Position numbers and translations under genes: made by a program. DNA of 64,000 nt, taken from the NCBI GenBank assembly GCA_950295325.1, contig OX485807.1, positions 38,098,440 through 38,162,439 of the forward strand, given 5' to 3'. This DNA comes from Polytrichum commune. Its lineage: Eukaryota > Streptophyta > Polytrichopsida > Polytrichales > Polytrichaceae. The notes below the pieces were generated by a model, which ran no database searches, had not been told where the DNA came from, and worked only from the letters and a program-made list of their open reading frames with translations. This document shows positions 59,701 through 64,000 of the stretch, one piece after another; the stretch's first letter is position 1, and each line of letters begins with the position of its first letter.

Positions 59701-60019
59701 AAACAACATTTAAAACCCCTAAGCAGAGCATCAAAAACACATTTGAGGCAATCAATGTCATTGCCATACAATACGCTATGTCCATAATTCTGCACAAAAG
59801 AAGGATAGAAAATAACGAGTCAATACCACTAGACACACAACTAGATAGATAAAATATTATTTACAAAATAAATAAAAATAAAAATAATAAAAATAATAAA
59901 AACTTACCCACTTTGAGAATAGACACTCAAATAACCATAAACATGTAATCAATAGACCAATAACCATTAGTGAATAGCAAGCGCCTTGGTTGAAGTATAA
60001 GTGTGGTCAATTCTGTAAA

Positions 60020-60220
60020 TGGTCGCCAAGTCATGGTCCCACGGTTGGTTGGGTAAGATGGATTGTGTTACACTAATACGGTCCGGGTTCGATTCACGGT
60101 GAACCCGTCTGAGCGCTTAATGTGATACACTATGACTTGGTACTGCAAGTGAGTTAAAACACATGCAGGAAAATTGTACCCACCAACCAGGTGCTACCCG
60201 TCTCCTGAGCTACCGGTGAC

Positions 60221-60276
<56 letters not shown>
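60020..60276 (+). mobile_element. tRNA-derived SINE family A, copy 2, with 51-nt poly(A)
   Basis: Aligns with 41896-42095. It has the B box GGTTCGATTCA (60086-60096) inside CCGGGTTCGATT, the same GCCAAGTCATG/ATGACTTGG inverted pair, and GCAGGAAAATTGTACC downstream. It ends in 51 uninterrupted A (60226-60276), which suggests a young insertion. It lies just past the 3' tail of LINE copy 2. Confidence 0.78.
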
Positions 60277-60278
<2 letters not shown>

Positions 60279-60365
60279 AGTGGACTTACCACTACCCCTC
60301 TTTTACTCTACTCACACTAACTGGTTGCTTCTATCCATCTCAACATACAAACTAAAAGAAAGTAC

Positions 60366-60418
60366 TCCCAATTTTTAATTTTTAATTTTTAATTTTTTAA
60401 AATAATAATAATAATAAT

Positions 60419-60455
<37 letters not shown>
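60366..60455 (+). repeat. Compound simple repeat (TTTTTAA)n-(AAT)n-(AC)n
   Basis: Three short repeats adjoin: TTTTTAA repeated about three times, AAT repeated about six times, then about seventeen AC units from 60421. Confidence 0.9.
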
Positions 60456-60457
<2 letters not shown>

Positions 60458-60582
60458 GCCAACCAATAAATAAAAGGCACCACAATCAACCAATGGGAGA
60501 CCACTCAACATCCACTCCACAAAGTTATAACCTTTGCCCTACAAACACCCACACATGGCCAACTTGGCCACCCCAGCTCCTA

Positions 60583-60722
60583 TAGTGTCCACCCCGAGAG
60601 GGGTTAGTAGTCCTGCACCACTGATATTATGCCCACTGGACATAATATCAAGGGTGGGTCGAACGGGCATTTCAATCACGCTGATCCTATCAAGGGTCAA
60701 CGTTTCTTCTCTTCTCTCTCTC
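60583..60722 (+). mobile_element. Fragment of SINE family B (3' part)
   Basis: TATAGTGTCCACCCCGAGAGGGG, AGTAGTCCTGC, CGAACGGGCATTTCAATCACGC and a terminal pyrimidine tract TTCTTCTCTTCTCTCTCTCT parallel the last 150 bp of the 45940-46303 SINE, with more divergence. It abuts the interrupted end of LINE copy 3. Confidence 0.6.
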
Positions 60723-61026
60723 TGTTTTGTTGTGTGATGTTTTATTGTATTATTGGTATAAGTCGTATGTCCTCTTCGTGTGATGGCATGTAGATGTGTA
60801 TTATTAACTATGGTTGTAGGGGTTGGTTATTTATTTTTATTATTTGTAAATATGGTGATATTGCAGCTGGAGTGGGGATTTTGGTGATGTTACCTGGATA
60901 TGCGTATAATTTGTTTATGAGTGTAAGGAGTCCACCTCTTGCAGGTGTATATGGCATTCTTTGTTGTATACATCTTGTTAATGTATGTGTGTTGTTAAAT
61001 ATTAGTTTGTATTGTGGGAATAGATT

Positions 61027-61482
61027 TTATATGTACTTTGTGGATTTTGTTGCGGTTAGTTTGGTTTCTTGTATAGTGATAATTGCGGGGTTGTTTGGTA
61101 TATATGATATAAGTTGGTGGAGGTTTGGTAGGGCAGTGTTTAGTGACGAAGCGTTCCATGTAATTAAGTGTGTGCTGTGATTTGTTGTTTGGTTTGCTTG
61201 GGGGCGCAACGTGGGTATGTCGGGTAGTAACGGGGGGTGGGAATATTCATGTAGCGGGTCTCTGCATTTTAAAGCTTCTGTGAGTAGTTCTTCTGGTAAA
61301 AAGGGAAATTTGTCTGTTATTAGCTGTATATTTAAGGGTGTGTTATTTTGTTTGATGAAGTTGTATAGTTCTTTATGGATGGTTTTGGATGGGTTGATAA
61401 TGTCTTGATTTGTTTGTAAAAATTGTGTGTATGGGTGCGTGGTTGTGATGTGTCTTTTGGGTGGGTTTTGGAATGAGGTCAT
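61027..61482 (-). pseudogene. LINE ORF2 fragment (pre-APE region and APE start), copy 3
   Basis: A 151-codon block colinear with copy 2 residues around 53180-53620. Shared phrases include IHPHIQ/THPYTQ, NQDIINP, ITWNASSLNT and ITIQETKLT.TKSTKYI. It confirms that the segment between the 2A motif and the endonuclease is conserved in the family. It is interrupted upstream and downstream. Confidence 0.8.
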
Positions 61483-61806
61483 GCGTTCTAAAACTATTGT
61501 TGTCCAATCCAGTACTGGGGTTTGTATTAATAAATGGTTGCATGTTTCTATTACTGGGCTAATTGTGGTAATTAGTGCGTATAGTATGCGTGGTGGTAGA
61601 TGATGTTGATTTCTGTGGATGTATCTTAATAGGTACGGGTAGTTTACAATTGCTTCGTGGTATTTTGGGTGTACTAGGTTTATGATAGGGGAGAATTATT
61701 TTGCTAGATGTTGGTATTCAGGTTGTAATTTGATTGTGCATTCTATAAACTACCTTTTACATCTGTTTTTGTGTGTGGTTGGATGTGTTTGTAGGATGTT
61801 GGGCAT

Positions 61807-61830
61807 GGGTCCCAGGTTGGTTTCAATGTC
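61807..61830 (-). other. Degenerate 2A-like motif in LINE copy 3 (DIETNLGP)
   Basis: Reads SGDIETNLGPMPNIL in the same place relative to the ORF2 start (residues 15-22 after the ATG at 61872), preceded by hydrophobic FLHLLIL. The first essential Pro of NPGP is Leu here (CTG), compatible with a C-to-T change of CCG. Ribosome skipping would be expected to fail. Confidence 0.8.
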
Positions 61831-62695
61831 CCCACTTCGTAGTATTAGTAAGTGTAAGAAAGATGCTTGCATTATGAGAAGGTTTTTTCGTCCTTTGTGT
61901 GTTGTGTACTGTTGTTTTTTCTTTTTTTTTCTTTTTTTTGGTGTCTAGGTTTGTTATGTGGCTTGGATGTTTAGTGGTTCTTTTTGTGGTTGTTTGGGAT
62001 GTGTAGTTTTGTATTTTGTATTATTTTGTTTTTTTAATTTTGGGCGAGGCCGGTAGGCCGAGCCCGTCTTAGGTGGTTTACGTGAATTATGTTTTGTGTT
62101 TTTATGTTTTGGTATTTTGGGGGATTTTTTGAGAGGAGTGGGGGGATGTTGTGGGTTGGTGTTTTTGTAGAGATATGTTGTGTGTTTGTTTGTTTTCTTG
62201 TTGTCTTTTGTGTTTGATATGGTTTTGGTTTTGCATATGTGGTTTTTGTGTTTTGAAGGTGTGCTTTGGTTATGTTTGTTTGTTTCTTGTATTTTTTCGT
62301 ATGGTTTATGTTTGTTTTTGTTAAGGTTTTTCGTATATTATTTTGGTTTTGTTTTTTGTTTTTTGTTTTATTTGGTCATTGGTTTGGAGAGATGTTTTGT
62401 TTTTGTTGTTGTGGTTATTTTTTATAATTTTGGTTGTTTGCGTTTGTTTATGGTTTTCATGGATTTTGTTGTTTTGTTTTGGGCTATCTATCTTAGTTTG
62501 TTCATTATATTGCTTTGTCCGTATGAGTTTTGGTTTGAAGCATAGTTTTAGGTGGGTTTTGAGGTTTGGGTGGGTTATGGGTGTTTTTGGCTTAGTTTTA
62601 TTTATTTTTTGGTTTTTAATGAGTGCGTGTTTGGTTGCGGTGAGAGGGTTGTTTGTGGTGGGTGTTATGTTTTCTAATTGTTTCAATAGTAACAT

Positions 62696-63097
62696 AATAG
62701 TCGTTTCGGATACACATGGCCACATGACGAAACCCAACGTGCTTCACGTATGCGCCATGTCATGTGTACATTGATGTACAATCAGCATCCATCTCAACTT
62801 GACAATGACTACAAAATCTACGAAGAACTCGACCTCAACGACGACAAAATTGCTACTCAATGCATGCCAATGACAATGAGAAATTGCGTTAACAATACCT
62901 TTCAAGCATGCAACTACCATTCAAGCATTAAAGAGGGAGACTCAATGGGTGAGTCGGGATCATATTTGAAAAGGAATACATATTACAAATTTATTGTTCA
63001 GTTCCCAACAAAATGCGTGGGCGTGTTCTTGAGTGGGTTCAGAGTTTACAGTGCGGAAACCCTCTATGTCCTCCCTGATAAGTACGTGGGAGGAAAA
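62696..63097. other. Short non-coding interval with a duplicated 41-bp segment
   Basis: 62761-62801 repeats 41494-41534 with one difference and contains the inverted pair TGTACAT/ATGTACA. No gene is supported. Confidence 0.4.
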
Positions 63098-63367
63098 TCA
63101 TGCTACTCTCAGGTTCCTTTCATTCCACAGTGTGCACCCTCCCACCACATCTTTCACTACCCATTGGTTTCCGTCCTCATGTGGATATGCAAGTTTCATG
63201 TCACCTAGGTAAGCAGTGGTCACGTCCACTTTGTAGCAAAACTCTATAATGACCTTAAAATGAAACTTATCCATACCCCCCACACCGCTGATTTTACCAA
63301 TGGCTACCTTCCGTCTCTTGTTTTTCGGGCTCATCATATGCACAGATTGCCCAACATTGAACTGCAC
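63098..63367 (-). pseudogene. Possible CACTA (En/Spm)-associated protein domain fragment
   Basis: An 89-codon frame reads MQFNVGQSVHMMSPKNKRRK, then VAIGKI, FCYKVDV, MKLAYPHED and CTLWNERNL. The order (V-x-L/M-x-S-P-K-N, V-A-x-G, C-Y-K-V, a Pro-containing linker, W before an L at the end) resembles a small domain often fused to plant En/Spm-type transposon proteins (DUF8039-like). The resemblance is judged by eye and partial. It could also be an uncharacterised host fragment. Confidence 0.3.
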
Positions 63368-63550
63368 CTATACACCATCCAGAAAATAATCAATGACATA
63401 CCTCATACAATGTAAGTATCTAATTAGCAATGTGTCAGCAATCAAGGCTTCATGTGGTACTAATCAATGTTTTCATTGCCCTCCAATGTTACTTCCATAA
63501 TGGACTCAAAAACCCACACCAAACAATGCATACGACATTTATACGGTTCT

Positions 63551-63708
63551 AAAAATGTTCAGGGATGGATTGCTTAAGGACTGTTGAATAACTACTAAAT
63601 GACCGCTAAATGACTGCTAAATGATTGCTAAATGACTGCCGAATGACTACTAAATGACTGCTAAATGACTGCTAAATGACTTCCAAAAATGTTCAGGGAT
63701 GGATTGCA
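63551..63708 (+). repeat. 11-bp tandem repeat bracketed by a 22-bp direct repeat
   Basis: Nine or so units of TAAATGACTGC with small variations run from about 63590 to 63680. AAAATGTTCAGGGATGGATTGC occurs immediately before (63551-63572) and after (63687-63708) the array. Confidence 0.9.
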
Positions 63709-64000
63709 CAAACCGGGCGTGCATACAATGTTGTATTGCCTGATGTGTTATCCCATGTTTTCGCACCCCTTCCCGGCAATTCCATCCCGGGAACCACCTA
63801 CACATGCAAATAAAATCCAAATTCAATTAGTCATGGACCAAGTAAGAGGAGGGGGGGACAATGTTCATTGTGAACTTGAAGTTCACAACTCCCCTCACCT
63901 CCTAGAGCCTCCACAGTAGTCTTTGCCATGTTCTTCAAAAATTGATTCAGTTCACACACCCCTGCTTGCATTTTGGATAGATTGAAAGTGGACTAAAAAC
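63709..64000. other. Window end, no supported gene
   Basis: No recognised feature in the last ~290 bases. Confidence 0.4.

Larger units (their letters stand above)
52755..59852 (+). pseudogene. Giant LINE ORF2: 2A - APE - RT - connector - RNase H - CCHC - RLE
   Basis: About 2,370 codons, read through six -1 shifts (near 54016-54021, 54800-54804, 55335-55336, 56344-56353, 56717-56726, 57702-57708) and three stops (56325, 57343, 58041). Copy 1 supports the frame choices. Domains: 2A-like DIELNPGP (52821-52844); APE endonuclease ~53480-54250 (WNASSL, QETKL, GDFNRD, SDHLPI); reverse transcriptase ~55150-56330 (DFKNAF, IQGDTLSP, YADD at 55875-55886); a 685-codon connector with a conserved C-x3-C-x3-C-x3-C-x2-H cluster; RNase H ~58390-58810 (YTDGS, VELMAIH, FTDC, GNEEADALAKEG); CCHC at 59175-59231; restriction-like endonuclease ~59400-59700 (FKPD at 59439-59450, FIEF at 59523-59534, then RKIEKY). 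It would nick the target and reverse-transcribe the element RNA. As read it is not translatable as one protein. Confidence 0.85.
48700..59910 (+). mobile_element. Dualen-like LINE, copy 2 (near full length)
   Basis: Order: leader with duplicated units; ORF1 (50582-52184); a 192-aa basic ORF (52187-52765); ORF2 (52755-59852) with 2A-like motif, APE endonuclease, RT, connector, RNase H, CCHC and restriction-like endonuclease; then a short 3' UTR ending in an A/T-rich AATAAAA repeat tail near 59860-59901. It is a non-LTR retrotransposon with two different endonuclease types, the layout of the Dualen/RandI group. The sense strand is strongly A+C-rich. The 5' boundary is uncertain and no target duplication was identified. 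Copies 1 and 3 confirm the family. Confidence 0.85.
60723..62695 (-). mobile_element. Dualen-like LINE, copy 3 (5' part of element)
   Basis: The minus strand carries the inter-ORF region, the ORF2 start (ATG at 61870-61872), the 2A-like motif and the first part of the APE domain, ending at IYMPSHEED, where it meets a SINE fragment. The clear coding block is 61027-61482 (NPPKRHITTTHPYTQFLQ..., ITWNASSLNTALPN, AIITIQETKLT), parallel to 53180-53620 of copy 2. The region beyond 62066 is A/C-rich on the minus strand, like the ORF1-ORF2 spacer. RT, RNase H and RLE are absent. Confidence 0.8.

Noticed and set aside
62180-62774. Two long overlapping hydrophobic plus-strand frames
   Set aside because: G/T-rich antisense of the A/C-rich inter-ORF region of LINE copy 3; no domain.
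63580-63690. Short regular repeats suggesting a CRISPR-like array
   Set aside because: The 11-bp units are contiguous without spacers, in a plant genome; an ordinary minisatellite.

Overview
The window is nuclear DNA of a land plant. Three intron-containing genes with GT..AG introns support this: a vacuolar-sorting-receptor-like PA-TM-RING protein, a plastid-type protoporphyrinogen oxidase with a transit-peptide-like N-terminus, and an A-type (CYP71-clan-like) cytochrome P450. The lineage cannot be fixed from the sequence; a non-seed plant is only a guess. Genes are sparse and separated by AT-rich DNA full of small transposons.

Layout. 1-14.7 kb: no supported gene; foldback/MITE families, two tandem Harbinger-like elements and a minisatellite. 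16.1-18.2 kb (+): RMR-like gene, 4 exons, 369 aa. 18.2-22.2 kb: intergenic with short tandem repeats. 22.2-29.6 kb (-): PPOX, 11 exons, 567 aa, with MITEs in its introns. 29.6-34.9 kb: no supported gene. 34.9-39.75 kb (-): P450, 4 exons, 523-560 aa, with a TATA box upstream. 41.5-62.8 kb: a retroelement cluster. 62.8-64 kb: a possible CACTA-type remnant and an 11-bp tandem repeat.

The cluster holds three copies of one unusual non-LTR retrotransposon family: 42.1-48.5 kb (-, 5'-truncated), about 48.7-59.9 kb (+, near full length) and 60.7-62.7 kb (-, 5' part only). The long copy has a frameshifted ORF1 with an RRM-like region, a small basic 192-aa ORF, and a very large ORF2 (about 2,370 codons). 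ORF2 begins with a 2A-like motif (DIELNPGP). It then carries an APE-type endonuclease, reverse transcriptase, a long uncharacterised connector, RNase H, a CCHC motif and a C-terminal restriction-like endonuclease (KPD...E...K). Two endonucleases plus RNase H is the Dualen (RandI) architecture, described from Chlamydomonas. A Dualen-like element with a 2A-like peptide in a land-plant genome is the main discovery candidate here. Two tRNA-derived SINE families lie in and around the LINE copies; one inserted into a LINE with a perfect 12-bp target duplication.

The three host genes show no operon-like or pathway relationship. The long LINE copy is probably dead as read: ORF2 has six -1 frameshifts and three stops, and ORF1 has one extra A in a homopolymer. 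Most of these indels lie in homopolymer runs, so assembly error should be excluded.
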